64,000 bases of DNA from Micromonospora cabrerizensis (GCF_022230955.1 NZ_JAKKFI010000077.1:1-64000), one strand, 5' to 3'. Numbered from the stretch's first letter, positions 46,461-55,011 are shown. Translations and numbers: made by a program. Notes: a model not told the origin generated them from the sequence alone.

Positions 46461-46765
46461 GCCGCGGGTTGTTCGAGCGCCCCGGCGGCCGCGTCGAGCC
46501 CGTGCTGACGGGCCCGCTCGCGAAGGGCGCTGCGGCGCTCGGGCGACCATTCGGCCTCAACGGCAGCCCGGCGGGCACGCGCCTCGGCCACCCCCTGCTC
46601 GGTGATCGCGATGCCTTGGTGGGCAAGCTCCGCGTCCAGAGCGTCCAGCCGCATCCGGTCACGGACGGCCTGGGTGATGTAGGCGCTGGCATTCGACTCG
46701 CGCTCCAGCCGCTCGGCCACGTCGGGTGGCACGGAGATCGACAGCTTCCGCATCGCACTGGTCAT
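46457..46765 (-). CDS. VapB/RHH-like antitoxin
   Basis: 102 residues. N-terminal LSISVPPDVAERLERESNASAYITQAVRDRMR looks like a ribbon-helix-helix DNA-binding domain (residues about 7-40); the C-terminal part is Arg/Glu-rich and probably toxin-binding. Follows the layout of antitoxin-first operons with a 4-bp overlap to the PIN gene. ATG at 46765 lies seven bases after TACGGT, a leaderless start. Autorepression is expected but no clear palindrome is seen. Confidence 0.8.
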   Translation of the reverse strand: MTSAMRKLSISVPPDVAERLERESNASAYITQAVRDRMRLDALDAELAHQGIAITEQGVAEARARRAAVEAEWSPERRSALRERARQHGLDAAAGALEQPAA

Positions 46766-46772
46766 ACCAGGG

Positions 46773-46778
46773 ACCGTA
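46773..46778 (-). promoter_or_regulatory. Leaderless -10 element for the antitoxin gene
   Basis: TACGGT on the reverse strand ends 7 nt before the ATG. Confidence 0.5.
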
Positions 46779-46906
46779 CGCCGGTAGCACCACGTTGGCG
46801 AACACCTACCGACGTGTCGAGGCGTACGGCAGCGGAACTCGGTCCTCACCACGAGCCGGACCTTCCGGCGGGTGGACCCGCCGAAGGATGGCCGTAAGGG
46901 GCGGCC

Positions 46907-46912
46907 TACCGT
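46907..46912 (+). promoter_or_regulatory. Leaderless -10 element for the EamA exporter gene
   Basis: TACCGT ends 7 nt before GTG 46920, which is why that start was preferred over GTG 46914. Confidence 0.5.
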
Positions 46913-46919
46913 CGTGCCC

Positions 46920-47831
46920 GTGACCGAGATCCTGCTGCCCACGCCACCACCGGCCGACGCGCCACCGGCCCGGCGCGGTGGCGTCGCCGCCGTGGGCCTG
47001 GTGCTCGGCGGGGCCCTGTCGGTGCAGTTCGGCTCCGCGGTGGCCGCGTTGCTCTTTCCCCGTACCGGGGTGGCCGGCGCGGTGACCCTGCGGTTGACAA
47101 TCTCGGCGGTGCTGCTGCTGGTCGTGTGCCGACCCCGGCTGCGCGGCCACGACCGGTCGGCCTGGCTCGCGGCGGGCGCGTTCGGGCTGGCGCTGGCCGG
47201 CATGAACTCGCTGTTCTACCAGGCCATCGAACGCATCCCGCTGGGTCCGGCGGTGACGCTGGAGGTGCTCGGCCCGCTGGCGCTGTCGGTGTTCTCCGCC
47301 CGACGACTCGCCAGCTGGGGCTGGGCGGGGCTGGCACTGGCCGGGGTGGCACTGCTCGGCCAGGGCGGCTTCGACCGACTGGACCCGGTCGGGGTGGCCT
47401 TCGCGTTCGGCGCAGGAGCCATGTGGGCCTCCTACATCGTGCTGAGCGCGCGGGTCGGCAGCCGGTTCCCGGGCGCCGACGGTCTGGCCCTGGCGCTGAC
47501 CCTCGCCGCGCTGGTCACCCTGCCGCTGGGCATCGTCGACGGCGGCGCGGTGCTGCTCGAGCCGCCGGTGCTGGCGCTCGGCGCCGCCCTCGCGGTGCTC
47601 GCCTCCGGGCTGCCCTACACGCTGGAGCTGCTGGCGCTGCGGCGGATGCCCACCGCCACCTTCGCGGTGCTGATGAGCCTCGGCCCGGCCGTCGCCACAC
47701 TCGCCGGGTGGTTGGTGCTGCGACAGGCCCTGACCCTGCTGGAGTGCGCCGCCATCGTGCTGGTCATCGCGGCCAGCATCGGGGCGGTACGGGTCAACGC
47801 AACAGCCGCAGGGCGCCCGGGACGGCGCTGA
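46920..47831 (+). CDS. EamA/RhtA-type metabolite exporter
   Basis: 303 residues with ten predicted helices in two EamA halves: VGLVLGGALSVQFGSAVAALLFP, AITLRLTIS-like segment, LAGMNSLFYQAIERIPLGPAVTLEVLGPLALS, and the second repeat ELLALRRMPTATFAVLMSLGPAVATLAGW. Closest in style to RhtA, the homoserine/threonine exporter. Cytoplasmic membrane. Leaderless start inferred. The last 38 bases overlap the convergent lipid-kinase gene. Substrate cannot be told. Confidence 0.9.
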   Translation: MTEILLPTPPPADAPPARRGGVAAVGLVLGGALSVQFGSAVAALLFPRTGVAGAVTLRLTISAVLLLVVCRPRLRGHDRSAWLAAGAFGLALAGMNSLFYQAIERIPLGPAVTLEVLGPLALSVFSARRLASWGWAGLALAGVALLGQGGFDRLDPVGVAFAFGAGAMWASYIVLSARVGSRFPGADGLALALTLAALVTLPLGIVDGGAVLLEPPVLALGAALAVLASGLPYTLELLALRRMPTATFAVLMSLGPAVATLAGWLVLRQALTLLECAAIVLVIAASIGAVRVNATAAGRPGRR

Positions 47832-48708
47832 TCGTCACCGGCAGGCGCAGCGAGCGTTCCCCGTCGGCGTACGAGGTGATGCCCTCGGCGGCCAACTCCA
47901 CGGTGCGGGCGCGGAAGCTGCGCACCAGCGGATGGCTGACGTGGGTGCCCTGGTAGATACGCGGCTTCACCCGGATCAGGGTCCGCCGGTCGACCCGACC
48001 CGCCACCACCACGTCGAGCAGCCCGTCGGTCGGGTCGGCGTCGGGGCAGATCCGCATCCCGCCGCCGTACGTCGGGCAGTTGCCCACCGCCACCAGCACC
48101 GCGTCCAGCTCGTGCGGCACCCCGTCGAGGCGCAGCGTGTAGCGGCGGGGCCGCAGCCGGGCCAGCTCGACCAGGATCGCCAGGTCGTAGCGGCGGGGGC
48201 CACGCGGCCAGCGCATCCGGTTGGCGCGCTCGTTGACGATCGCGTCGAACCCGGCCGCGAGGACCGCCCCGTACCAGCGCTCGGTGCCGTCGGCACCGGT
48301 CATCCGCGCCAGGTCGAGGGCGCTGGTCCGGCCGGCACGCACCGCGTCGGCGATCACCGCCACCGCGGCGAGGGGGTCGGCCGGGAAACCGGTGTCCAGG
48401 GCGAAGTCGTTGCCCGTGCCGGCGGGGATCGGGCCGAACGGCACGTCGGTGCCGGCGACCGCCTGCAGCGCCCGGTGCACGGTGCCGTCCCCACCGATCG
48501 CCACCAGCGCGCCGGCGCCGTCGCGGACCGCGGCACGGCACGCCGCCTCCGCCTCGGCGGGGCTCGACGCCGGCAGCAGGCGGATCGGCCGGCCGGAGGC
48601 GGCCAGCCCGTCCAGCAGCCGGGGCAGCAGAGCGCGGTGCCGCCCTCGACCAGCGGTCGGGTTGGCGAGCACGGCGACCGGGCCGGGCAGGTGATCGTCT
48701 GCGGTCAC
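47794..48708 (-). CDS. Diacylglycerol/lipid kinase family protein
   Basis: 304 residues. DAGK-catalytic fold: VLANPTAGRGRHR, the nucleotide loop LVAIGGDGTVHRALQAV, PAGTGNDFA and the C-terminal PDADPTDGLLDVVV typical of YegS/DgkB-type enzymes. It phosphorylates diacylglycerol or a related lipid at the membrane. GTG at 48708 is preferred because TACGGT ends seven bases upstream; GTG 48717 is the alternative. Convergent overlap with the EamA gene. Confidence 0.92.
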   Translation of the reverse strand: MTADDHLPGPVAVLANPTAGRGRHRALLPRLLDGLAASGRPIRLLPASSPAEAEAACRAAVRDGAGALVAIGGDGTVHRALQAVAGTDVPFGPIPAGTGNDFALDTGFPADPLAAVAVIADAVRAGRTSALDLARMTGADGTERWYGAVLAAGFDAIVNERANRMRWPRGPRRYDLAILVELARLRPRRYTLRLDGVPHELDAVLVAVGNCPTYGGGMRICPDADPTDGLLDVVVAGRVDRRTLIRVKPRIYQGTHVSHPLVRSFRARTVELAAEGITSYADGERSLRLPVTISAVPGALRLLR

Positions 48709-48715
48709 GGGCAGC

Positions 48716-48721
48716 ACCGTA
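48716..48721 (-). promoter_or_regulatory. Leaderless -10 element for the lipid kinase gene
   Basis: TACGGT (reverse strand) ends 7 nt before GTG 48708. Confidence 0.5.
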
Positions 48722-48795
48722 CCGGTCGGACACCCGCCGTTCGCCAGGGGCGGGCGACCTCACGGTCCGTCCCTTTGTCGGCGCTGTGGGTGAAG

Positions 48796-48834
48796 CACCG
48801 ACGCCGCCCCCGGAAAGCGGGGACGGCGTCGGTG
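48796..48834. terminator. Long hairpin after tatC
   Basis: CACCGACGCCG (48796-48806) pairs with 48824-48834, then one mismatch, then CCCCG with CGGGG, loop GAAAG. It lies 21 bp downstream of tatC on the reverse strand. Confidence 0.85.
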
Positions 48835-48854
48835 GACCGGGCGGCGCGGGGCCG

Positions 48855-49808
48855 TCAGGTCATGTCGTCGTAGCGGCGTTCGATCGGTGCCGGCTTGGCG
48901 ATCGGCTCGGGTACGCCGATCGGCGCGGTCGCGTCGACCCGCTGCCCGGCCACGACCGGGTCCTTGTCGAACTCCAACGGCGACACCTCGTCGTCGTCGA
49001 TGCCCGCGTAGACCTCCTTGCCACGCCCCCGCCGCCGGTCGTTGATGAACGCGACCCCGACTGCGGCGAAGTAGAGCGCGATGAGGCAGAGCGCCAGAGC
49101 GGTCATCCCGAACGGGTCCGGGGTGGGGGTGACCACGGCGGCGAAGGCGAAGAACACGAAGATCGCCACCCGCCACCAACTGAGCAGCCGCTTCGCGCTG
49201 GCGATGCCGACGAAGTTGAGCATCAGCACGATCAGCGGGAACTCGAACGCCACACCGAACAGCAGGATCAGATTGGTGACGAACGAGATGTACCGGGTGA
49301 CTTCCAGATTCGTCGAGATGTCGTCGCCGGACACGTTCAGCAGGAACTCGAGGCCCTTGGTGGTGACGAAGAAGGCCAGGACCGCGCCGGCCGCGAACAG
49401 CGGCGCGGCCAGAGCCGTGAAGATGTACGCGTAACGCCGCTCGTGCCGGTGCAGGCCCGGCGCGATGAACGCCCAGAGCTGGTAGAGCCAGATGGGCGCC
49501 GCGATGATCAGGCCCACCCACAGACCGATCTTCAGGTTCAGCAGGAAGACGTCCGCGACACCGAGCTGGACGAACTTGCACTTGCCGGTGACCGGGTCGA
49601 GCGAGGCGTCGAGGCTGCAGTACGGCTCCGACAACAGGATCCGGACCGGCGTCGCCAGCCAGATGCCCACGCCGAAGCCGAGCATGATCGCCAGCGAGGC
49701 GCGGAACAGGCGGTTGCGCAGTTCGCGGACGTGCTCGATGAGCGTCATCGAGCCGTCGGCGGCCCGCTCGAACGCCTTTGGGGCGCGTTTACGCAGTGCG
49801 AAGGCCAC
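48855..49808 (-). CDS. tatC: Twin-arginine translocase subunit TatC
   Basis: 317 residues, six transmembrane helices. TatC binds twin-arginine signal peptides and starts assembly of the export pore. Typical regions: MTLIEHVRELRNRLFRA at the N-terminus, VFLLNLKIGLWVGLIIAAPIWLYQLWAFIAPGL, and FGVAFEFPL. The tail after residue about 255 is an extra hydrophilic stretch common in actinomycetes. Downstream of tatA by 18 bp, ending the pafB-pafC-tatA-tatC run. GH127 here uses a Tat-type signal. Confidence 0.96.
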   Translation of the reverse strand: MAFALRKRAPKAFERAADGSMTLIEHVRELRNRLFRASLAIMLGFGVGIWLATPVRILLSEPYCSLDASLDPVTGKCKFVQLGVADVFLLNLKIGLWVGLIIAAPIWLYQLWAFIAPGLHRHERRYAYIFTALAAPLFAAGAVLAFFVTTKGLEFLLNVSGDDISTNLEVTRYISFVTNLILLFGVAFEFPLIVLMLNFVGIASAKRLLSWWRVAIFVFFAFAAVVTPTPDPFGMTALALCLIALYFAAVGVAFINDRRRGRGKEVYAGIDDDEVSPLEFDKDPVVAGQRVDATAPIGVPEPIAKPAPIERRYDDMT

Positions 49809-49826
49809 GGTGGTGGGGCCCTTCGG

Positions 49827-50141
49827 TCAGTTGTCGCGGACGCGGTGCACCGGGTCGACGACCGGCTGCTGCGTCGGCGCCTGCTGGTAGGGCGCCTGCT
49901 GCGGCTGCCCGGTGTACGGCGCCTGCTGCCCGGCGTGCGGCGGCAACGGCTGGTAGCCGGCCTGCGCGTCGGCCTTCTCGGCGAGGTCGCGGTCGTCGTC
50001 CTGCAGGCTCTTGGTCTCGGCCTTGATGATCCGCAGCGACCGACCCAGCGAACGGGCCGCGTCGGGGAGCCGCTTCGCACCGAAGAGCAGGATCAGCACA
50101 ACCACGAGAACAGCGATGTGCCACGGCTTGAGGGCACCCAT
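49827..50141 (-). CDS. tatA: Twin-arginine translocase subunit TatA
   Basis: 104 residues: one N-terminal membrane helix (HIAVLVVVLILLFGAKRLPDAARSLGRS) followed by an amphipathic helix and a long Gln/Pro/Tyr tail with imperfect QQAPY repeats. Forms the export pore of the Tat system. In the pafC-tatA-tatC order seen in other actinomycetes. ATG at 50141 with a Shine-Dalgarno-like AGCTTCTC region only weakly matching, so the exact leader is uncertain. Confidence 0.95.
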   Translation of the reverse strand: MGALKPWHIAVLVVVLILLFGAKRLPDAARSLGRSLRIIKAETKSLQDDDRDLAEKADAQAGYQPLPPHAGQQAPYTGQPQQAPYQQAPTQQPVVDPVHRVRDN

Positions 50142-50298
50142 GAGAAGCTCCAGTCGGTCTGTGTCCGAGGGGTGGTACGCAGCCCATCGTACGTGCGGAT
50201 CGGCTGCCCGCCACCCGCCGGGTGGTGATGGTCTGGCCCGGAGGGTGAAGTCTTGACCAACCCGGGATGATCCGTCAACAACCCGAACGACCGGTTGG

Positions 50299-50544
50299 TC
50301 AGCTGCGCTTGGCCTTGATCAGCGCGAGTCGCCCGGACGTGGTGTCGAGTTGGCGTTGCACGCCCTCGGCGCGCTGCTGCAACGCCTCGGCGGTCTCCCG
50401 CAGCGCCTCGGCCTCGACCGCCCGCCGCTGCAACGCCACGGCGGCGCGGCGCAGCCCGGGCAGGCGGGTCAGCACCGGGCGCACGGCCAGCGCCAGCGCC
50501 ACGAGGGGAAGCAGCACCACGGCGAGCACGATCCAGATCAGCAC
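50299..50544 (-). CDS. Small membrane-anchored coiled-coil protein
   Basis: 81 residues: one N-terminal hydrophobic helix (LIWIVLAVVLLPLVALALAVRPV) then a charged, Ala/Arg/Glu/Gln-rich helical tail (RRAVEAEALRETAEALQQRAEGVQRQLD) likely to form a coiled coil in the cytosol. No family recognised. GTG at 50544 begins 10 bp after the pafC stop, so it is part of the pafBC-tatAC operon, and might be an anchor or assembly partner. The longer frame covers pafC in antisense-like reading and was rejected. Confidence 0.75.
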   Translation of the reverse strand: MLIWIVLAVVLLPLVALALAVRPVLTRLPGLRRAAVALQRRAVEAEALRETAEALQQRAEGVQRQLDTTSGRLALIKAKRS

Positions 50545-50554
50545 GGCGGTCAGC

Positions 50555-51601
50555 CTACTGGGTGCGGCCGGCCACCGCCGGGTCACCCGACGGCGCGACC
50601 TCCGGGTCGGTCTCGGGCTGCCGGGTCGGGGTGGGCACGGCGTACGCGTCCAGGGCGGCGGCCGCCGTCGCCCGCACCTGCTCGGCCAGCTCGACCGGAG
50701 CGACCACGGTGGCGTCCGGGCCGAGGCCCAGCACGAACCGGCGCGCCCACCCCAGGTCGGTGACCCGAAGCGACACGAGCCACTGGTCGCCGTCGCCGGC
50801 CTCGACGCGCTCACACGGGTAGTACTCGGTGATCCACCGCTCGCTGCGGCCGATGCGCAGCGTGATCAGCGGCAGGTCGGGCGAGGGGCGGAAGACCCCC
50901 TCGGTGAGGTCGTGCGGGACGGCCTGCGGCGGCACGGTGGCCGGCTCGGCCAGCTCGCTGATCGCGTCGATCCGGTCGGCCCGGAACAGTCGGACCGCCT
51001 CCGCGCGCCGACACCACGCCTCGACGTACGCCCGGCCGCCGACCATCAGCATCCGCAGCGGGTCGATGACGCGGTCGGTGGTCTCGTCCCGGGCTGCCGT
51101 GTAGTAGGTGATCCGCAGCGCCTTCCCGCCCTCCACGGCGGCACGCAGCGCCTCGACCCGCCGGGTGTCGCCCGGCAGCCGGACCGCCACCGGCGCACCC
51201 ACCAGGTCCCCCGCGTCCTCGATCTTCGCCAGGGCCCGTTCCACGGCCTCCCGGTTGGCCACCCCGGGCGTCTCGGCCAGCATCCGCAACGCCACGACCA
51301 GCGCGAGGGCCTCGTCCGGGGTGAGCCGCAGCGGCCGGTCGATGCCGGCGTCGTAGGTGATGGTCACCCGATCACCGTCGAACGCCATGTCGATCAGGTC
51401 ACCGGGGCCGTAGCCGGGCAGCCCGCACACCCAGAGCAGCTCCAGGTCCTCCCGGAGCTGCCGCTCGGTGACGCCCAGGTCACCGGCCGCCTCGGCGATC
51501 TCGATGCCGGGCCGGGCCAGCAGGTAGGGCACCAGGTTGAGCAGCCGGGCCAGCCGGTCGGCGGACGCGCGGGAGCCGCCCCGGGCGGCCGGGCGGGTCA
51601 C
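50555..51601 (-). CDS. pafC: WYL-domain transcriptional regulator PafC
   Basis: 348 residues. N-terminal winged HTH (RLARLLNLVPYLLARPGIEIAEAAGDLGVTERQLREDL), a WYL domain near residues 160-230 (KALRITYYTAARDETTDRVIDPLRMLMVGGRAYVEAWCR) and a C-terminal WCX domain. Mycobacterial PafB and PafC form a heterodimer that activates DNA-damage genes independently of LexA. Overlaps pafB by four bases. The name Paf comes only from neighbourhood with pafA; they do not take part in pupylation. Confidence 0.93.
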   Translation of the reverse strand: MTRPAARGGSRASADRLARLLNLVPYLLARPGIEIAEAAGDLGVTERQLREDLELLWVCGLPGYGPGDLIDMAFDGDRVTITYDAGIDRPLRLTPDEALALVVALRMLAETPGVANREAVERALAKIEDAGDLVGAPVAVRLPGDTRRVEALRAAVEGGKALRITYYTAARDETTDRVIDPLRMLMVGGRAYVEAWCRRAEAVRLFRADRIDAISELAEPATVPPQAVPHDLTEGVFRPSPDLPLITLRIGRSERWITEYYPCERVEAGDGDQWLVSLRVTDLGWARRFVLGLGPDATVVAPVELAEQVRATAAAALDAYAVPTPTRQPETDPEVAPSGDPAVAGRTQ

Positions 51602-52596
51602 CGGGCACCCCCGCTGACGGCCAGCTCGTCGTGTCGGACGGCGATCTCCTTGAGTCGTTGGATGACGGCCTCGCGGACCTCCGGCGGGTCGAGCACCCGC
51701 ACGTCCGGGCCGTATCCGACGAGGTGGCCGGCCAGCCCGTCCGGGTCCGCGTACGGCAGGACCAGCCGGTCACCGTCCGGCCCGGTGGTCACCTCCACCG
51801 CCCAGCGGCGCAGCCCGGCGGCACGGCCCGGCGCGGCCAGGACGGTGGCCCGGCCGGTGCGCTCCACCGGACCCGACCAACGGGCCACGTGGCTGATCAG
51901 GTCGACGTTGGCCGGCGGCTCGTACGCGTCGGGCGTGCCGGTCACCCGGACCGTGCCGACGACCCGGGACAGCCGGAAGCATCGGGTCGCCGCCCGGTCC
52001 AGGTCGTGGCCGACCACATACCACCGGCCGCGCCAGCAGACCACGCCCCACGGTTGCAGTCGCCGCCGGCTGGGCGCGTCCCGGTCGGGTACCCGGTAGT
52101 CGAACCCGACCTCGCGGCGGTCGCGGGCGGCCGCGGTGAGCGGCGCGAACGCCGGGTCGACGGTGACCATCGGCTCCAGGCCGAGGGTGGCCTGTGGGTC
52201 CACGTCCACGCCGGCGGCACGCAGCTTGGCCAGCCCGGACGACGCGGCGGCGGCCAGCCCGGCGTGCTGCCACAGGCGTGCCGCGATGCCGACGGCGGCG
52301 GCCTCGTCCGGCTCCAGGAGGATGTCGGGCAGCGCGTACTCGCGGTGGGCGATCCGGTAGCCGGGCTCGGCGTCGAAGGCGCTCGCCGTGCCGGTCTCCA
52401 GTGGCACACCCAGCTCACGCAGCTCGGCCTTGTCCCGCTCGAACTTGCGCTGGAACGCTTCGTGGTCGCGCGCGTCGTCGGGATCGTGCTCGTAGCCGGG
52501 CACGGTCGCGGCGATCTGCGCGGCGGTCAGGAACCGTCGCGTGGACAGCAGACAGATCACCAGGTTGACCAGGCGTTCGGTGCGGGTCCGCGACAC
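51598..52596 (-). CDS. pafB: WYL-domain transcriptional regulator PafB
   Basis: 332 residues. Winged HTH (TERLVNLVICLLSTRRFLTAAQIAATVPGY), WYL domain (REVGFDYRVPDRDAPSRRRLQPWGVVCWRGRWYVVGHDL) and WCX C-terminus. Partner of PafC in the DNA-damage response. GTG at 52596 is preceded by TAGCGT at seven bases, the leaderless layout; the enormous longer frame upstream is antisense to the cation exporter. Divergent from that gene over 117 bp. Confidence 0.93.
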   Translation of the reverse strand: MSRTRTERLVNLVICLLSTRRFLTAAQIAATVPGYEHDPDDARDHEAFQRKFERDKAELRELGVPLETGTASAFDAEPGYRIAHREYALPDILLEPDEAAAVGIAARLWQHAGLAAAASSGLAKLRAAGVDVDPQATLGLEPMVTVDPAFAPLTAAARDRREVGFDYRVPDRDAPSRRRLQPWGVVCWRGRWYVVGHDLDRAATRCFRLSRVVGTVRVTGTPDAYEPPANVDLISHVARWSGPVERTGRATVLAAPGRAAGLRRWAVEVTTGPDGDRLVLPYADPDGLAGHLVGYGPDVRVLDPPEVREAVIQRLKEIAVRHDELAVSGGAR

Positions 52597-52603
52597 GCGG
52601 TAG

Positions 52604-52706
52604 ACGCTAGCAGTCGACGTGCCCACGACGTGCACCCGCGCGGGCGTGCCGCACACTTGTTCGGATCGGGCCTCCCCCGGCGCGTCGCCGTCTCCGGTCA
52701 TAGGGT
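52604..52706. promoter_or_regulatory. Divergent leaderless promoters for pafB and the cation exporter
   Basis: Reverse TAGCGT (52609-52604) is 7 nt before pafB GTG; forward TAGGGT (52701-52706) is 7 nt before ATG 52714. Confidence 0.6.
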
Positions 52707-52713
52707 GATCCTC

Positions 52714-53721
52714 ATGTCGCAAGGGGACGCCAGGCCGGAGAGCGAGAGCGTCGGCACCGTGATCGTCGCGGGCGCCGCCAACCTCGCCATCGCGATCGCC
52801 AAACTGGTCGCCGGGGTGATCTCCGGCTCGGCCGCCATGCTCTCCGAGGCGGCGCACTCGGTCGCCGACACCACCACCGAGGTGCTGCTCTACCAGGCGC
52901 TGCGCCGCGGCTCCCGGCCGGCGGACCAGCGCCACCCCTTCGGGTACGGCAAGGAGAGCTACGTCTGGGCGTTCTTCGCGGCGATGTTCACCTTCGTCGC
53001 CGGCGCCGGCTTCGCCGTCACCCACGGTGTCACCACGATCCTGGTGCACGAGCACAGCGGCGACTACCTGGTCTCGTACATCGTCCTGGCGGTGTCGTTC
53101 GTCATCGAGTCGATCTCCCTGGCCCGGGCCCTGCGACAGGTCCGCAGCGAGTCGCAACGCTGGGGGACCACTCCCCGACGCTTCCTGCGACTGACCGCCG
53201 ACACCACCGTCAAGGCGGTCTTCCTGGAGGACAGCGCGGCCCTGATCGGTCTGCTGCTGGCCGGGGCAGGCGTCGGCCTGTCCCACGCCACCGGCGACGA
53301 GGTGTGGGACGGCGTCGCGTCGATCCTGATCGGGCTCCTGCTGCTGACGGTCGCCGGGATCCTCGCCGCCAACAACCTGTCGCTGCTGGTCGGTCGGGCC
53401 GTCCCGGAGCGTCTGCGCCACGAGATCGAGCAGGAGTTGACCGGGCTTCCCGAGGTGGAGCGCATCGACACCCTGATGACCATGCAGCTCGGCCCGGAGG
53501 ACATCCTGGTCGCCGCGAAGGTCGACTTCAGCGACGAGGCCACCGGCGCGGCCATCGAGGCCGCCGCCGACGAGGCCGAACGACGGCTCACCGGGCGGTA
53601 CCCGGAGATCCGCTACGTGTTCCTCGACCCCACGCGCTCGCTGCCCGGCGCCACCGGCCGGGCCCGGCACACCCAGGCCGCGCCGGCCCCGCAGAACGAC
53701 GACGGGCCCGAGCGCCCCTGA
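52714..53721 (+). CDS. Cation diffusion facilitator family transporter
   Basis: 335 residues. CDF-type divalent cation/proton antiporter: SEAAHSVADTTTE on the second helix (His/Asp metal site), GYGKESYVWAFFAAMFTF, and the second metal helix LTADTTVKAVFLEDSAAL, then a cytosolic C-terminal domain of about 110 residues (LPEVERIDTLMTMQLGPEDILVAAKVDF). Probably exports Zn, Fe or similar from the cytosol; the metal is not determinable. Leaderless ATG at 52714. Confidence 0.93.
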   Translation: MSQGDARPESESVGTVIVAGAANLAIAIAKLVAGVISGSAAMLSEAAHSVADTTTEVLLYQALRRGSRPADQRHPFGYGKESYVWAFFAAMFTFVAGAGFAVTHGVTTILVHEHSGDYLVSYIVLAVSFVIESISLARALRQVRSESQRWGTTPRRFLRLTADTTVKAVFLEDSAALIGLLLAGAGVGLSHATGDEVWDGVASILIGLLLLTVAGILAANNLSLLVGRAVPERLRHEIEQELTGLPEVERIDTLMTMQLGPEDILVAAKVDFSDEATGAAIEAAADEAERRLTGRYPEIRYVFLDPTRSLPGATGRARHTQAAPAPQNDDGPERP

Positions 53722-53769
53722 ACGAGCCGCCCGGCAGCACCCGGGCGCGGGCCGCCGGGCGCGCGCGGC

Positions 53770-53775
53770 TAGCGT
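53770..53775 (+). promoter_or_regulatory. Leaderless -10 element for the DUF3866 gene
   Basis: TAGCGT ends 7 nt before ATG 53783. Confidence 0.55.
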
Positions 53776-53782
53776 GCCCGTC

Positions 53783-54868
53783 ATGGTGCGATGGCGTACG
53801 GGGACGGTGGCGGCGCTGCGACGGCAGTGGACCGGGGCGGTGGAGCTGGACGTCGACCTGCCCGACGGCACGCACATGCGGGCGCTGGCCTACCCCGAGC
53901 TGGTCGGCACGCCGCAGCCCGGCGACCGGGTGCTGCTCAACGCCGGTGCGCTGCTGATGGGGTTGGGCACCGGCGGGTACGCCCTGGTGGTGGCCCTGCC
54001 GGACCGGTTGCCGCCGGACCCGCCGCAGGTCGGCGACACCCGCGACGCCGGTCACCTGGTCAAGGCCCGCTACACGCCGTTGCAGCCGATCCTGCTCGGC
54101 GTCGACGAGGAGGCGTCCCCGCACCGCGACGTGCTGGCCGACGCGGACGACCTGGGCGGCCTGCCGGTGGTCACCGCCGACCTGCACTCGGCGTTGCCGG
54201 CGATCCTGGCCGGCATCCGGGCCGACGCCCCGCGGGCGCGGGTGGCGTACCTGCTCACCGACGGTGGGGCGCTGCCGGCGTGGTTCTCCCGCACCCTCGC
54301 CGGGCTGCGGACCGAACTGGCCGGCACGATCACCGTCGGGCAGGCCTTCGGCGGTGACCTGGAGGCCACCACCCTGCACGGCGGCCTGCTTGCCGCCCGG
54401 TACGTGCTGGGCGCCGACGTGGCCATCGTCGCCCAGGGGCCCGGCAATCTGGGCACCGGCACCCGGTGGGGGTTCTCCGGCGTCGCCGTCGGCGAGGCGG
54501 TCAACGCGGTCGCCACGCTGGGCGGTCGACCGGTCGGCTCGTTGCGCATCTCCGACGCCGACCCCCGCCCCCGACACCGAGGGGTGTCGCACCACAGCCT
54601 GACCGCGTACGGCCGGGTGGCGCTCGCCCCGGCGGAGCTGGTGGTGCCCGACGGCCTGACCCCGGCGCTGCTCGCGGAGGTGGACGCGTCGCTGGCCCCC
54701 CTGGCGGCCCGGCACCGGATCGTCCGGGTGCCCACGACCGGTCTCGACGCCGCCTTGCGCGCCAGCGCCGTGCCGCTGTCCACCATGGGCCGCGGCCTCG
54801 ACGCCGACCACGCGTACTTCCTGGCCGCCGCTGCGGCCGGCCGCCACGCCGCAACCCTGCTGCCCTAA
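53783..54868 (+). CDS. DUF3866 family protein
   Basis: 361 residues, a family of unknown function found across actinomycetes and some firmicutes. Visible blocks include VKARYTPLQPILLGVDEE, VTADLHSALPAILAGI, RVAYLLTDGGALPAWFS, TVGQAFGGDLEATTLHGGL and GPGNLGTGTRWGFSG, with RHRGVSHHSLTAYG near residue 272. No membrane segment or signal. The GPGNxGTGT and HRGxSHHS blocks look like a conserved pocket, but the function is unknown. Leaderless ATG at 53783; convergent with a small membrane gene across a palindrome and a G-rich tract. Confidence 0.9.
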   Translation: MVRWRTGTVAALRRQWTGAVELDVDLPDGTHMRALAYPELVGTPQPGDRVLLNAGALLMGLGTGGYALVVALPDRLPPDPPQVGDTRDAGHLVKARYTPLQPILLGVDEEASPHRDVLADADDLGGLPVVTADLHSALPAILAGIRADAPRARVAYLLTDGGALPAWFSRTLAGLRTELAGTITVGQAFGGDLEATTLHGGLLAARYVLGADVAIVAQGPGNLGTGTRWGFSGVAVGEAVNAVATLGGRPVGSLRISDADPRPRHRGVSHHSLTAYGRVALAPAELVVPDGLTPALLAEVDASLAPLAARHRIVRVPTTGLDAALRASAVPLSTMGRGLDADHAYFLAAAAAGRHAATLLP

Positions 54869-54906
54869 CCCCCCCAACCTTGACCCCGCGCCTGCCCACC
54901 GCCGCG

Positions 54907-54967
54907 GTTGATCATGAAGTTATGGCCCGCCTCCTCGGCGTGTCACGGCAATAACTTCATGATCAAC
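54907..54967. repeat. Long intergenic palindrome (REP-like) between convergent genes
   Basis: GTTGATCATGAAGTTAT (54907-54923) and its perfect complement (54951-54967) flank a 27-nt loop. It can fold as a 17-bp stem and acts at least as a terminator for both genes. The sequence looks like a genome-wide repeated palindrome in Micromonosporaceae (from memory, unverified). Confidence 0.8.
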
Positions 54968-54974
54968 GCGAGCT

Positions 54975-55011
54975 GGGGGTGGGGTGGGGTGGGGGTGGGG
55001 GTGGGGTGGGG
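54975..55011 (+). repeat. Seven-run G-tract, candidate G-quadruplex
   Basis: Seven runs of four or five G, each separated by a single T, fill 54975-55011 and abut the stop codon of the leftward gene at 55012. On the forward transcript of the DUF3866 gene it can form stacked quadruplexes. Confidence 0.85.

Noticed and set aside
50253..50301. TGACCAACC...GGTTGGTCA considered as a terminator
   Set aside because: The 9-bp arms are separated by about 30 nt, too far for a usual terminator, and overlap the stop codon by chance.
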